64,000 nucleotides of DNA, from assembly GCA_963817015.1 (NCBI GenBank), contig CAWFMV010000007.1, positions 682,001 through 746,000 of the forward strand. The letters are read 5' to 3'. This document shows positions 54,179-64,000 of this stretch, piece by piece. The notes below the pieces were generated by a model that worked only from the letters and a program-made list of their open reading frames with translations, did not search any database and had not been told where the DNA came from. Within the stretch, counting starts at the first letter, position 1. The number at the start of each line of letters is the position of its first letter. The translations under genes were made by a program, and so were the position numbers. Origin of the DNA: VAZQ01 sp963817015 (lineage in GTDB: Bacteria; Pseudomonadota; Alphaproteobacteria; Rhizobiales; Xanthobacteraceae).

Positions 54179-57100
54179 TCAGTGCTGTGGCTGCCGCAGC
54201 AAGCCAAGTGTCGCTTCGCGCACGAGCTCTCCTTCCGGTGAAAGCGACGGCGCCTTCCTGATGCGGCGCAGCAGTGCATTGCGCGCCTCCCACTCCGTGG
54301 CGGGATCGAGGGTTTCGAGAAACTGCACCTCGCCCGCTGCCAGCGTGGCGACCGGCAAGCCATCGCGGTAGAGCACGCGGTTCCCGGTCAGCGCCGGCAG
54401 CCGGGCACCCGGCGTGATGATTCCCACGAGGTTGAGCGGATCGGCGCCCGATACCGAGATCCAGGCGCCATCGGCGGCCTTGCGGCGCACCTCGCGCAAC
54501 ATGCCGACCGCCTCCGGCAACGCAAACTGTTCGCCTGCAAAGCCCGCGACAAAACGGCCGCCGCGAATATCGCCTCGGCTCTCCAGTCGTCGGTAGACTC
54601 TCAAGAGGTCGCGCCACGGCGGAAGCCAGGCGGCTTCGCGCTCGAGCAGCCGCCAGAACACGACGCCATAGCGATTGAGCAGCGCGCGGGCGACGTGCTC
54701 GACAGCTTCGGACGCGGCTTGCGGATCTTTTGGATCTTGGGGATCTTGCGGCTGAGGCTTCGCACGGCGCGTCAGCGCCCAGCGGCCGGCGTCTTCAATG
54801 CCGAACATCACAGTGCGGCGGCGGCGCCGTCCGTTCGCTCCGGGTCGCCGCTCGCTCGACGGCACCAGCAGCGCGCGCAATCCCGCAAAGCTGTCGGAGG
54901 TCACGAGACCCAAGGCCACCAGCTCGGCCAGCCCTTCCTCGATCTGGGTTCGCAGCAGCCGCGTGTCGAGCAGCTCGTCGAAGAACGAAGCGCCATGTTG
55001 CCGGATATGCTCGAGCACGGCCTGGGCGTTGCGGGTCGGCTGTGCTCGCTTCCGCGCGGCTTGAGAGAGATGTCCAGAACGCCGCGTCACGGCGGGTGAG
55101 CAGCGTGATCGGCGTTGTCCGCACCGGCGTCGGGCGGCTGTCGGCGCCGTTCGCGCGCGGACGCAGCCGCGTCCAGGTGATGCGTCCCGATCTGCAGTGA
55201 TCGTCCAGCCAGGACGGCTGATAGGCCGCAAGCCGCGTCGGCAGGATCTCGGCCTCCCAGGCGGCGGCAGGCGCCTCGAAGCCTTCGAGCTGTCCGACCA
55301 CTTTCTCGAGTGCGTTCGATCCTTCCATGCGCGTGTCGGCGCTGGCGTGCTGCCAGGCCAGCAGGAACCGCAGGAAATCGCGCGCCGCCACCGGCTCGAT
55401 CTCGGCGCGCAGGCGCTTGACCGTGTAATGATGAATTCGCGCCAGCAGCCGCCGCTCGCACCATTCGTCAACCACAACACCGGGCGTGAATCGTCCGCAC
55501 AATGCGAAGCCTTCGCTCTGGAGCGCCGCGAGCGCGCTCGCGATCTCTCCCGCCGATACGCCAAGCGATGCCGAGAGCGCCTCTTGCGTCACCGGACCCA
55601 AACCTTCGAGCCGGCCGCGCACGATTTCGACCAGCGCTTCCTCGCGCGACCAGTCTCGCTCCGTCGCGCCGTCCGGCGCCGCGATTGCGGGCTCGAGCCG
55701 CGCGGCCGGCCAGATGGCGCGGAACTGGGGCAGGCGCTCCGCCGTGATCCACAGCGTGTGCGATGGCGTCGAGAGCTTCGCGGCGCGCTTGTCTTTCGCG
55801 AGCTCGGCGAGCCAGCCATCCCAATTGGGCGCCTTGGCTTCCTCATCAGTGATGAAGCCGAGCCAGACCATGGCGTCGTGCAGCTCATCAGCGTTGGCCG
55901 CCTCGGGCCAGGCTTCGGCCTTCACGCGCGCGATGGCATCGGCGTCGAGCCGGCCGAGGTCGGCGGCATCTTCCGGCGACAGCCAGCGGCGCGCCATCAC
56001 GGCCTGAGTGCGACGCTCCTCGAGCGGTGCGTCGTCGAGATAGGCGTAGGGCCGCGCCGTGAGAACCTCGAGCGCGAGCGGCGACGGCTGATTGAGGTCG
56101 CGCGCCACGACCTGAATGGCGCCGGATTCGATGCCCGACAGGAGCCGCTGCAGGCCCGCGAGATCCATCGCCTCGGTGAGACAGTCGTCGATCGTCTGCC
56201 GCACCAGCGGATGATCCGGAATCTCGCGCTCGCCGGGCAGGTTCTCGGCGCAGGCGATCTGATCGGGGAACACGGCGCCGATCAGGTCCTCGGCCGCCAT
56301 GCGGGAGAGCTGCGGCGGCACCTTGCGCCCGCCGCGCATCCGCGGCAGCGCGAGCGCGACACCGGCAGTCCAGCGCCAGCGCGTGATGAACATCGGCGCA
56401 TCGAGCATCGCCTGGATCAACAACGGTCGCACGGTCGCGGCGTTGAGATAGCGTGACACCTCCTCGAGCGCGAAGCTGTGCGCGGTGGTCAGCGAGAGCA
56501 CGATGTTGTCTTCGGTCGCGGCCGCCTGCAGCTCGAAATTGAACTTGCGGCAGAACCGTTTGCGCAGCGCCAGTCCCCAGGCGCGATTGATGCGGCTGCC
56601 AAACGGAGAATGGATGACGAGCTGCATGCCGCCGACTTCGTCGAAGAAGCGCTCGAACACGATCGTGTCCTGCGTCGGGAGGCAACCCAGCGCGGCAAGA
56701 CCCGACGCCAGGTACTCGACCAGCTGGCGCGCGCCTGGCTCGGCGATTCCGATCTCGTCGACCAGACGCTGCAAGGCACGTGCGCCGGTTGGATCGTCGC
56801 GCAGCGAGGCGGCAATCTCGGCGCGAAAGCGTGACACGGCGCTCGACAGCTCGTCGGTGCGACCGGGCGCCTCGCCGAGCCAGAACGGAATGGTCGGCGC
56901 CATGCCGTGGGCATCCTCGACCCGCACGACGCTGCGCTCGACGCGCTGGATGCGATAGCTCTTGTTGCCAAGCTGGAAGATGTCGCCGGCCATGCTCTCG
57001 ACCGCGAAATCCTCATTCACCGTGCCGATGAAATGATTCTCGGGCTCGAGCAACACTTGATAGTCCGCGTTGTCCGGTATGGTGCCGCCGGAGGTGAGCG

Positions 57101-58562
57101 TGGTGAGCCGTGCGCCCCGACGGCCGCGCAGCACGCGATTGACGGCGTCATGGTGGATCAAGGCGCCGCGCCGCCCGCGGCGGGTGCTGAAGCCTTCGGC
57201 GAGCATGCCGACGATGGCTGCAAAGTCCTCTCGTGCCAACGCGCGATAGGGCCAGGCCCGGCGAATGAGCTGATAGAGCTCATCCTCATCCCAGGTCTTG
57301 GAACAAACCTCTGCGGCGATCTGCTGCGCCAGCACGTCGAGCGGCTGCTGCGGAACGGAGAGGCGATCAAGCTCGCCGCACCGGACGCTGTCGAGAAGCG
57401 CTGCGCATTCGACCAATTCGTCGCGCGAGAGCGGAAACAGCCGGCCCTTGGGGGTGCCCGCAACCGCGTGGCCCGAGCGCCCGACTCGCTGCAGGAAGGT
57501 CGCGATCGAACGCGGTGAACCGAGCTGACAGACGAGGTCGACGTCGCCGATGTCGATGCCAAGCTCGAGCGAGGCCGTGGCGACCAACACCTTGAGCTTG
57601 CCATGCTTGAGCCGCTGCTCCGCATCGAGCCGCAGCTCCTTGGCAAGGCTGCCGTGATGCGCGCTCACCTGGTCCTGGCCGAGACGGTCCGACAGCTGCC
57701 GGGTGACACGCTCGGCCAGCCGGCGTGTATTGACGAAGATCAACGTCGTGCGATGCGCGTTGGTGAGTTCCACCAGGCGATCATAGATCTCATTCCAGAC
57801 CTCGCCCGACATCACGGCTTCGAGCGGCGATGACGGGACTTCGAGCGCAAGATCGCGCGCGCGCTGATGGCCGGTATCGACGATCTCGCAGCCGGCACCT
57901 CCTCTCGCGCCGAGGAGGAAGCTCGCGACCGTCGCGATCGGCTTTTGGGTGGCCGAGAGACCAACACGCAGCAATCGCCGGCCACACAGGGCGTCGAGAC
58001 GCTCCAAGGACACCGAAAGATGCGTCCCGCGCTTGTTCGGCGCCATTGCATGAATTTCGTCAACGATCACAGTGCGCGTGGTCTTCAGCAGCTCGCGGCC
58101 TGACTCGGAGCCAAGCAGGATGTAAAGCGATTCCGGGGTGGTCACGACGATGTGCGGCGGGCGACGGTGCATGCGCTGGCGTTCGCCGGCCGGCGTATCG
58201 CCGGTGCGAACCCAGCTCCTGATCTCCACGTCGGGCAGGCCTTGCGCGCGCAGCGCCGCGCGGATTCCCGCGATCGGCGCTTCAAGATTGCGCTGAATAT
58301 CGTTGGATAGGGCCTTGAGCGGAGACACATAGACGACCTGCGTCTCATCCTCGAGACCAGTGTCGAGCCCTTGCCGCACCAGGCCGTCGATGGCTGCCAG
58401 GAACGCCGCCAGTGTCTTGCCGGATCCGGTCGGTGCCGCGATCAGGACGTCGCGACCTGACTGGATCGCGGGCCAGGCCTGCGCCTGCGCGGCCGTGGGG
58501 GCGGCAAACGCACGATCAAACCAGGCCGCCACGGCTGGATGAAACAGAGTACTAGCGGTCAT
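54179..58562 (-). CDS. lhr: Lhr-family DEAD/DEAH helicase (one frameshift)
   Basis: This large superfamily-2 helicase is implicated in nucleic-acid repair. Motif Q/I reads APTAAQAQAWPAI and APTGSGKTLAAFL, motif II is VDEIHAM, motif III is LSATQKP, and the second RecA domain shows HHGSLAKELRLDAEQ and QRVGRSGHAV. The Lhr winged-helix and C-terminal regions follow. The frame breaks near 55075 (DAAFWTSLS in one frame, LSQAARKRAQPTRNAQ in the next); removing one base gives 1460 residues, the length of full-size Lhr. The C-terminus ends GLLRQPQH. It converges with the TctC-like gene. Confidence 0.9.
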
Positions 58563-58699
58563 GCAGCACGCGCGGAACCCTTGCGCCGTAACCGGTCGAG
58601 CCGGCCCCCAAGCTTATAAATGATCGATGACGTTTCCCGAATATGGGCGTCCGAAGGCCGGAATCAACCGTATCCCCGCGCGCGGGTCTCGTGTGCGCT

Positions 58700-59254
58700 T
58701 TAATTCAACGGCACGAAGATGTTGATCACGAGCTTGTCGGGCAGTGCCGTCAGCAGATCGGTCACGTATTCCTCGATCAAAAGCTCTTGCGTCGAGATCT
58801 GCTTCTCATCCACGTGATGGGAGATCGTGTCGTAGGTCTGCGTCATGGCGTCGAACGAGCCGCGGTGCACGAACTTGAGCGCCTTGCCGGCCGGCGAGGT
58901 GCCGGTGAGGATATCGCCGGTCGGCGCTGCTTTCGGCGCCGCCGCGACCGGGATCGCGGCTTGGAAATTGAAGCTCACGTCGTCCATCGCAGTGTAGATC
59001 GTCATGGCGGGGCCGGCCGCCTTGAGGCCCGCCTTGTCGAGATACTGCTTCACGGTTTTGAACGCCTCGGTCAGCGTCTCAAGCGCCGTATCCCATTCGC
59101 CGGTTCCTGCCGCATAGACGATCGGCTGCTCGGCGAGCGTGACCTCCTGGCCGAATGGATCGATCGGCTGGGTCTGGATCGTGGTCTGCGCCAAAGACGG
59201 CACCGGGGCGCCAACTGCTGCCGCGAGGGCGAGAATAAGAATGAACCGCCGCAT
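58700..59254 (-). CDS. Secreted GyrI-like (effector-binding fold) protein
   Basis: The 184-residue product starts with signal peptide MRRFILILALAAAVGAPVPS; AGGAG lies 7 nt before ATG 59254, so I prefer it to ATG 59269. The mature part resembles the GyrI/AraC effector-binding or SOUL fold: QPIVYAAGTGEWDTALETL, then GPAMTIYTAMDDVSFNFQAA, KFVHRGSFDAMTQTYDTI and a final strand DKLVINIFVPL. Such domains bind small molecules, here in the periplasm. It is divergent from dapF. Confidence 0.75.
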   Translation of the reverse strand: MRRFILILALAAAVGAPVPSLAQTTIQTQPIDPFGQEVTLAEQPIVYAAGTGEWDTALETLTEAFKTVKQYLDKAGLKAAGPAMTIYTAMDDVSFNFQAAIPVAAAPKAAPTGDILTGTSPAGKALKFVHRGSFDAMTQTYDTISHHVDEKQISTQELLIEEYVTDLLTALPDKLVINIFVPLN

Positions 59255-59446
59255 CGGAAATCTCCTCATGCCGCCGCGCCGCCCGGCCCCAGCGCTTTCC
59301 AGGAGTCTAACAGATGGTGGAGCACAACGGGTCGGACACGTGCCAGTTCCCGCAAAAATTTACGTAAAAATTGGCGTGGCGTAGCCATCTACCGCCCACT
59401 GGCCAAGGGCCTGTTCTTGCTCCTATATGGCGGCATCAGGACGATC

Positions 59447-60319
59447 ATGACCAGCCTCGCCAACCACGCCTTTGTGAAGATGAACGGCCTCGGCAACGAG
59501 ATCGTGGTGGTCGATTTGCGCCGCGAGACGGGCGCCGTAAGCGCCGAGGAGGCGAGGGCCGCGGCCCAAGGCGTGCCTTACGATCAGCTCATGGTCCTGC
59601 ACGCGCCGCGCGCCAGGGGCACCGACGCCTATGTGCGCATCCTCAACAATGACGGCTCCGAGGCGGGCGCCTGCGGCAACGGCATGCGCTGCATCGCCGA
59701 TATCGTGTTCAAGGAAAGCGGCAAGGACACGCTGACATTCGAGACCCGCGCCGGCATCCTCAACTGCTGGAAGGGCGATGAGCCGCTGGTCTCGACCGTC
59801 GACATGGGCAAGCCGCGCTTCGCCTGGAACGAGATCCCGCTCGCGGAGGAATTTCGCGACACCCGCGCGATCGAGCTGCAGATCGGGCCGATCGACAAGC
59901 CGATCCTGCATTCGCCCTCGGCCGTCAACATGGGCAATCCGCATGCGGTGTTCTGGGTCGACGACGTCAACGCCTACGATCTCGGCAAGATCGGCCCGAT
60001 GCTGGAAAATCATCCGATCTTTCCGGAGCGCGCCAACATTTCGCTCGCGCATGTCGTGTCGCGCGATCACATCGTGGTGCGGACCTGGGAGCGCGGCGCC
60101 GGTCTCACCAAGGCCTGTGGGTCGGCCGCCTGCGCGGTCGCGGTTGCGGCGGCGCGGCTCAGGCGCGCCGAGCGCAAGGTCACGGTGACGCTGCCGGGCG
60201 GCGATCTCATGATCGAGTGGCGCGAGCGCGACGACCATGTGCTGATGACCGGCCCGGTGGAATACGAATTCGAAGGGCAGTTCGATCCGGCGTTGTTCAA
60301 GGCGGGAGCGTCGCCGTGA
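59447..60319 (+). CDS. dapF: Diaminopimelate epimerase
   Basis: DapF interconverts LL- and meso-diaminopimelate for lysine and peptidoglycan. The 290-residue protein begins MTSLANHAFVKMNGLGNEIV and carries the two catalytic cysteines in EAGACGNGMRC and TKACGSAACAV. The frame is open far upstream of ATG 59447, but that part is antisense to the GyrI-like gene and not conserved. mtaB overlaps its stop (GTGA). Confidence 0.95.
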   Translation: MTSLANHAFVKMNGLGNEIVVVDLRRETGAVSAEEARAAAQGVPYDQLMVLHAPRARGTDAYVRILNNDGSEAGACGNGMRCIADIVFKESGKDTLTFETRAGILNCWKGDEPLVSTVDMGKPRFAWNEIPLAEEFRDTRAIELQIGPIDKPILHSPSAVNMGNPHAVFWVDDVNAYDLGKIGPMLENHPIFPERANISLAHVVSRDHIVVRTWERGAGLTKACGSAACAVAVAAARLRRAERKVTVTLPGGDLMIEWRERDDHVLMTGPVEYEFEGQFDPALFKAGASP

Positions 60320-61590
60320 CCGTCGAGGTGATGACCTTCGGCTGCCGGCTCAACGCCTATGAGTCGGAGGCGATCCGGCGCGAGGCGCAGGCGGCAGGGC
60401 TCACCGACACGGTGGTGGTCAACACCTGCGCGGTCACCGCCGAAGCGGTGCGGCAGGCGCGCCAGGCGATCCGCAAGCTTGCGCGCGAGCGGCCGGAGGC
60501 CCGCATCGTGGTGACCGGCTGCGCGGCGCAGACCGAGCCGGCAACATTTGCCGGCATGCGCGAGGTCGATCGCGTGCTCGGCAACGACGAGAAGCTGAAA
60601 GGCGCTGCGTGGCGCGACACGCAGCGCGCGCTCGCGGCAAATGATTTCGGCATCGCGGCCGAGGAGAAGATCGTCGTCAATGACATCATGGCGGCGAAAG
60701 AGACCGCACCGCATCTGATCGATGGTTTCGAGGGCCGCACGCGCGCCATCGTGCAGGTGCAGAACGGCTGCGACCACCGCTGCACGTTCTGCATCATCCC
60801 CTATGGCCGCGGCCCCTCGCGCTCGGTGCCGATGGGCGAGGTGGTCGCGCAGGTGCGCACGCTCGCCGAGCGCGGCTATCGCGAGGTCGTGCTGACCGGC
60901 GTCGATCTCACGAGCTATGGCGAAGATCTCCCGGGCGCGCCAAGGCTCGGCGCGCTGGTGAAGCAGCATCCTCAAGCACGTGCCCGAGCTGCCGCGGCTG
61001 CGGCTGTCCTCGATCGATTCGATCGAGGCCGACCGCGATCTCCTCGATGCGCTCGCCAACGAGGCGCGGCTGATGCCGCATCTGCATCTGTCGCTGCAGG
61101 CGGGCGACGATCTCATCCTCAAGCGCATGAAGCGGCGCCATCTGCGCGCCGACGCGATCGCGTTCTGTGCAGCAGGCGCGGCGGCTGCGGCCCGACATCG
61201 TGTTCGGCGCCGACATCATCGCGGGCTTTCCGACCGAGACCGATGCGATGTTTGCGCGCTCGCTCGAGCTCGTCGACGACTGCGGCTTGACGCATCTGCA
61301 CGTCTTTCCGTTCTCGCCGCGCCCCGGCACGCCCGCCGCCCGCATGCCGCAGGTCGCGCGCGATGTGGTCAAGGAGCGGGCGCGCCGGCTGCGTGACAAG
61401 GGCGCCGAGGCGCTCAAGCGCCATCTCGATCGCGAGGTGGGTGCGCGCCGCAGCGTGCTGGTCGAGACGCAGGAGATGGGCCGCACCGAGCATTTCACGC
61501 CGGTGCGGTTGGCGGCGCCGGGCGAAGCCGGGCGTCATCCTTGATGTCCGGATGGCGGGGCACGACGGCAGGAGCCTGTTGGCGGCATGA
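60316..61590 (+). CDS. mtaB: tRNA t6A37 methylthiotransferase MtaB (three frameshifts)
   Basis: MtaB makes ms2t6A37 in tRNA. The GTG start overlaps the dapF stop and reads VTVEVMTFGCRLNAYESEAI. Cluster cysteines CAVTAEAVRQ and TGCAAQTEP are present, and the radical-SAM motif is CDHRCTFC. The frame breaks near 60967 (VKQHP versus ILKHVPELPRLRLSS), 61168 (AFC versus QARRLRPDIVFGADII) and 61530 (GEAGRHP versus KPGVILDVRMAGHDGR). Each is a single extra base; corrected length is 423 residues. The intact motifs and operon place suggest errors in the sequence and not a dead gene. Confidence 0.9.
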
Positions 61591-61632
61591 GCCCGCGTGC
61601 GTAGGTTTGGTTGCGCGACAGGAGCCATTCCG

Positions 61633-62254
61633 ATGACCGACCCGCACCTCATCACCTCGCTCGATGCGCTCGAGCGGATCTACGGCGAGCCGCATGGTCC
61701 TGCGCTCGCCAAGGAAGCTGACCGCATCACGCCGCACTATCGCGCTTTCATCGAGGCGGCGCCGTTCTTTGCGCTGGCGTCGGCGGGGCCGAGCGGGCTC
61801 GACTGCTCGCCGCGCGGCGACGCGCCGGGCTTCGTGCGGGTGCAGGACGAGAAGACGCTGCTCATTCCCGACCGGCGCGGCAACAACCGCATCGACACGC
61901 TGCGCAACATCCTGCGCCGATCCGCGGGTGGCGCTGCTGTTCCTGATTCCGGGCTGCGGCGAGACCATCCGGATCACCGGCCGCGCCGCGATCTCGATCG
62001 ATCCAAAGCTGACGCAGAGCTTCCTGGTCGACGGCAAGGCGCCGCGCTCGGTGCTGGTCGTGTCGGTCGAGAGCGTGTTCTACCAGTGCGCCAAGGCGAT
62101 CGTGCGCTCGAAGCTGTGGGATGCCTCGCGTCATGTCGAGCGCAAGAGCCTGCCGAGCGCCGGCACCATTCTCGCCGATCTCACCGGTGGCAAGCTTGGC
62201 GGCGCCGAGCACGACCGCACCGCGCCCGAACGCTTGAAGGCGACGATCTACTAA
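61633..62254 (+). CDS. PPOX-class FMN-dependent flavoprotein (one frameshift)
   Basis: This pyridoxamine-5'-phosphate-oxidase-fold protein has 206 residues after correction. The first part (FFALASAGPSGLDCSPRGDA, LLIPDRRGNNRIDTLRNIL) and the second (DPRVALLFLIPGCGETIRIT, SVESVFYQCAKAIVRSKLWD) are in two frames joined by one extra C near 61918. Conserved RGD, PDRRGN and WD motifs place it with split-barrel flavoproteins of the MSMEG_1061 type, which bind FMN or F420; the reaction is unknown. It ends at the same bases as the convergent pseudouridine synthase. Confidence 0.82.
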
Positions 62255-63164
62255 TCCGACCAAGCGAAATACCTCGCCCTGCCAGCCGCAGGCGTAGAGA
62301 CGCTCCTGCATGGTGAGCGGGATCGGCGCCATTACCTTGATCGGGTCGCGGTTCTTGTAGAGCGGCACGATGATCTCGCGCGAATGCAGGTGCAGCGACG
62401 GGCCGCCGATGCGCGGGGCGTTGCCGTAGATCGTGTCGCCGACGATTGGCCAGCCTTGCGCTGCGCAATGGACGCGCAGCTGGTGGGTGCGGCCGGTGAC
62501 GGGCTCGAGCGCGAGCCAGGTGAGATGCTGAGCTGCGGTTACAGTCGCGCGTTGAAGCGACTCGCCTGCCACTCGACGGGCCGGCTCCCTCCCCCCTTGC
62601 GGGGGAGGGGTGGGGAGGGGGGTGACCGCGAATGCTGAGTTTGTCGCCACCCCTCTCCCTGTCCCTCCCCCGCAAGGGGGGAGGGAACGCTGTGGCGCGG
62701 CTCTGCCCAAGCTGTCGCCGCGTACGTGGCGACGCCCCATCACCTTCCACTTCGTCACCGCCGGCTGGCCATCCGGATCGGGCTTCATCCACCAGCCGCG
62801 GCTTTCGTCACGGCGGCCGAGCGGCAGATCGATCGTGCCTTCGTGCTCGGCCGGGCCGCCCTCGACCACCGCCCAGTAGCATCTTGCCGATCGCGCCGGT
62901 CTTGAACAGCTTGCCCAATGTGGCCAGCGCCTTGCGGTGGCGGCCGAGCACCAGGCAGCCCGAGGTTTCGCGGTCGAGCCGGTGGGCAAGCGCGGGAGCA
63001 CGCGGCAGCCCGAAGCGCAGCGCGCCGAAATGATCCTCCAGGCTCTCGCCGCCCTTGGGGCCGCGGTGGACCGCGATGCCGGCGGGCTTGTCGATCACCA
63101 GCATCAGCCCATCGCGATAGAGCAGCCGAGCCACCATCTCTTCGGGGTTGAGCTTTGCGTTCAT
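62251..63164 (-). CDS. RluA-family RNA pseudouridine synthase interrupted in frame by a palindromic element (two frameshifts)
   Basis: The start MNAKLNPEEMVARLLYRDGL leads to the catalytic-Asp motif ALAHRLDRETSG, then EGTIDLPLGRRDESRGWW, and after the insert LTWLALEPVTGRTHQLRVHC and GDTIYGNAPRIGGPSLHLHS. A +1 shift near 62880 (GKML versus YWAVVEGG) and one near 62258 (FRLVG versus FRLVD-stop) restore 303 residues. Between VMGR and LTWLALEP about 65 residues including SLPPCGGGTGRGVATNSAFA are foreign to the family and are encoded by a palindromic repeat that keeps the frame. Product: a pseudouridine synthase for rRNA or tRNA; the site is not predictable. Confidence 0.83.
62586..62686. repeat. 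Palindromic element inserted in frame in the RluA-family gene
   Basis: A 24-bp arm beginning TCCCTCCCCCCTTGCGGGGG (62586-62609) is repeated as a perfect reverse complement at 62663-62686. The interior (GTGGGGAGGGGGGTGAC against GTCGCCACCCCTCTCCCT) continues as an imperfect stem. Translated in the host frame it gives a Pro/Gly-rich peptide. The same peptide style is common in rhizobial and related genomes where this repeat falls in genes (from memory). Confidence 0.8.
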
Positions 63165-63192
63165 CAGCGAAACCGCTATCACGACGGCCAAT

Positions 63193-63225
63193 ATGAATGA
63201 CAGCACCGCATGAATGACAGCACCG
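63193..63225 (+). repeat. Duplicated ftsY start region: 16-bp direct repeat and six-codon upstream ORF
   Basis: ATGAATGACAGCACCG occurs at 63193-63208 and again at 63210-63225. The first copy opens a six-codon frame (MNDSTA) whose TGA (63211-63213) overlaps the ATG of the second copy, which is the real ftsY start. A period of 17 bp puts the copies out of frame. Confidence 0.75.
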
Positions 63226-64000
63226 AGAAGCAGGGCTCCTGGTGGAACCGCCTCACCGGCGGCCTCAAGCGCACCTCCGGCGCCATCGGCCAGGCGATCT
63301 CCGACCTCGTCATGCGCGGCCCGCTCTCGCCCGAACGGATCGTGGAGATCGAGGAGACCCTCATCCGAGCCGACCTCGGCGTCGATGTCGCGGCCCGGAT
63401 GGCGACCATCATGGGCGAGGGGCGCTACCGCAACCTCGACGAGGCGACGGCGGTCCTCATCGCCGAGGTCGAAAAGGTCCTGACCCCGGTTGCCACGCCG
63501 CTGGCTGTCACAGGGGCGAAGCCGTTCGTGGTCCTGGTGGTCGGCGTCAACGGCTCGGGTAAGACCACCACCATCGGCAAGCTCGCGGCGCGCTTCCGGG
63601 CTGAAGGCAAATCGGTGATGCTGGCGGCCGGCGACACCTTCCGGGCAGCCGCGATCGAGCAGCTCAAGATCTGGGGCTCCCGCGTCGGCGCGCCGGTGAT
63701 CGCGCGCGAGCAGGGCGCGGATGCGGCCGGGCTTGCGTTCGATGCGCTGCAGGCGGCGAAAACGCAGGGCGCCGACGTGCTGTTGGTCGACACCGCCGGC
63801 CGGCTGCAGAACCGCACCGAGCTGATGGACGAGCTTCAGAAGATCATCCGGGTGATGAAGAAGGTCGATGCCGCCGTGCCGCACGCGGTGCTGCTGGTGC
63901 TCGATGCGACTGTCGGCCAGAACGCGCTGTCGCAGGTCGATGTCTTCCTCAAGCTCGCCGGCGTCACCGGCCTTGCCATGACCAAGCTCGACGGCACCGC
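63210..64000 (+). CDS. ftsY: Signal recognition particle receptor FtsY (3' end outside window)
   Basis: FtsY is the SRP receptor GTPase that docks ribosome-SRP complexes at the inner membrane. The visible 263 residues start MNDSTEKQGSWWNRLTGGLK, a short amphipathic N-terminus without the long acidic A domain. The N domain (SPERIVEIEETLIRADLGVD) follows, then the G domain with G1 GVNGSGKTTT, DTFRAAAIEQLKIW, G3 DTAGRLQN and G4 TKLDGT at the window end. It follows dapF-mtaB as in other rhizobia, with the PPOX and RluA-family genes in between. Confidence 0.94.
   Translation, partial: MNDSTEKQGSWWNRLTGGLKRTSGAIGQAISDLVMRGPLSPERIVEIEETLIRADLGVDVAARMATIMGEGRYRNLDEATAVLIAEVEKVLTPVATPLAVTGAKPFVVLVVGVNGSGKTTTIGKLAARFRAEGKSVMLAAGDTFRAAAIEQLKIWGSRVGAPVIAREQGADAAGLAFDALQAAKTQGADVLLVDTAGRLQNRTELMDELQKIIRVMKKVDAAVPHAVLLVLDATVGQNALSQVDVFLKLAGVTGLAMTKLDGT

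Noticed and set aside
58643..59446. Long N-terminal extension of dapF in the same frame
   Set aside because: It is antisense to the GyrI-like gene, is non-conserved, and the standard DapF N-terminus begins at 59447.
61862..62250. C-terminal extension of the RluA-family frame into the PPOX gene
   Set aside because: It is antisense to conserved PPOX sequence. A single extra G near 62258 explains the missed stop, giving FRLVD-stop at 62251.

Overview
This 64-kb window comes from a GC-rich alphaproteobacterium of the order Hyphomicrobiales, most like the Bradyrhizobium / Rhodopseudomonas / Pseudolabrys group. Three things point there. The housekeeping order is rhizobial (nfuA-tsaB-rimI-fur-miaB-phoH-ybeY-corC-lnt-xre-metK-trmB next to rimP-nusA; rplU-rpmA-GNAT and obg-proB; dapF-mtaB-ftsY). 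Orphan TctC-type and ABC_sub_bind-type periplasmic receptors are present. Several palindromic intergenic repeats of a rhizobial style occur.

Layout. 1-25.5 kb is mainly a minus-strand housekeeping block: translation and transcription (nusA, rimP, trmB, metK, ybeY, miaB, rimI, tsaB, trpS), envelope (L,D-transpeptidase, lnt, murJ), Fe-S and metal control (nfuA, fur) and proB/obg. It is interrupted by a cytochrome c / Vgb-like propeller cassette between miaB and fur. 25.5-47.4 kb is an accessory island that separates obg-proB from its usual upstream partners GNAT-rpmA-rplU. The island carries a multi-domain rhodanese with a thiol dioxygenase, a secreted protein, five chemoreceptor genes plus a sixth 3' remnant, a diguanylate cyclase, a CheW-like adaptor and a broken metallo-beta-lactamase-fold gene. 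47.4-49.1 kb is GNAT-rpmA-rplU. 49.3-54.2 kb holds four orphan substrate-binding-protein genes, two of one family and two of another. 54.2-64 kb holds an Lhr-type helicase, a GyrI-like secreted protein, dapF-mtaB, a PPOX flavoprotein, an RluA pseudouridine synthase interrupted in frame by a palindromic element, and the start of ftsY.

How the genes work together. The chemoreceptors share an almost identical cytoplasmic signalling hairpin but have different sensors. Three end in DWKEF, a CheR/CheB-type tether; a fourth copy of that tether lies just past the stop of the first receptor, in another frame. With CheW and the diguanylate cyclase they form a sensory input module that must use CheA/CheY/CheB/CheR encoded elsewhere.

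Quality caveat. At least 14 genes are broken by single-base frameshifts, including conserved ones such as ybeY, mtaB and lhr. Nearly all are +1 (one extra base), and removing the extra bases restores a whole-codon length for every gene I could check. This points to residual insertion-type sequencing errors more than to mass pseudogenisation. I therefore give full spans for these genes and keep the pseudogene label for those with more extensive damage.
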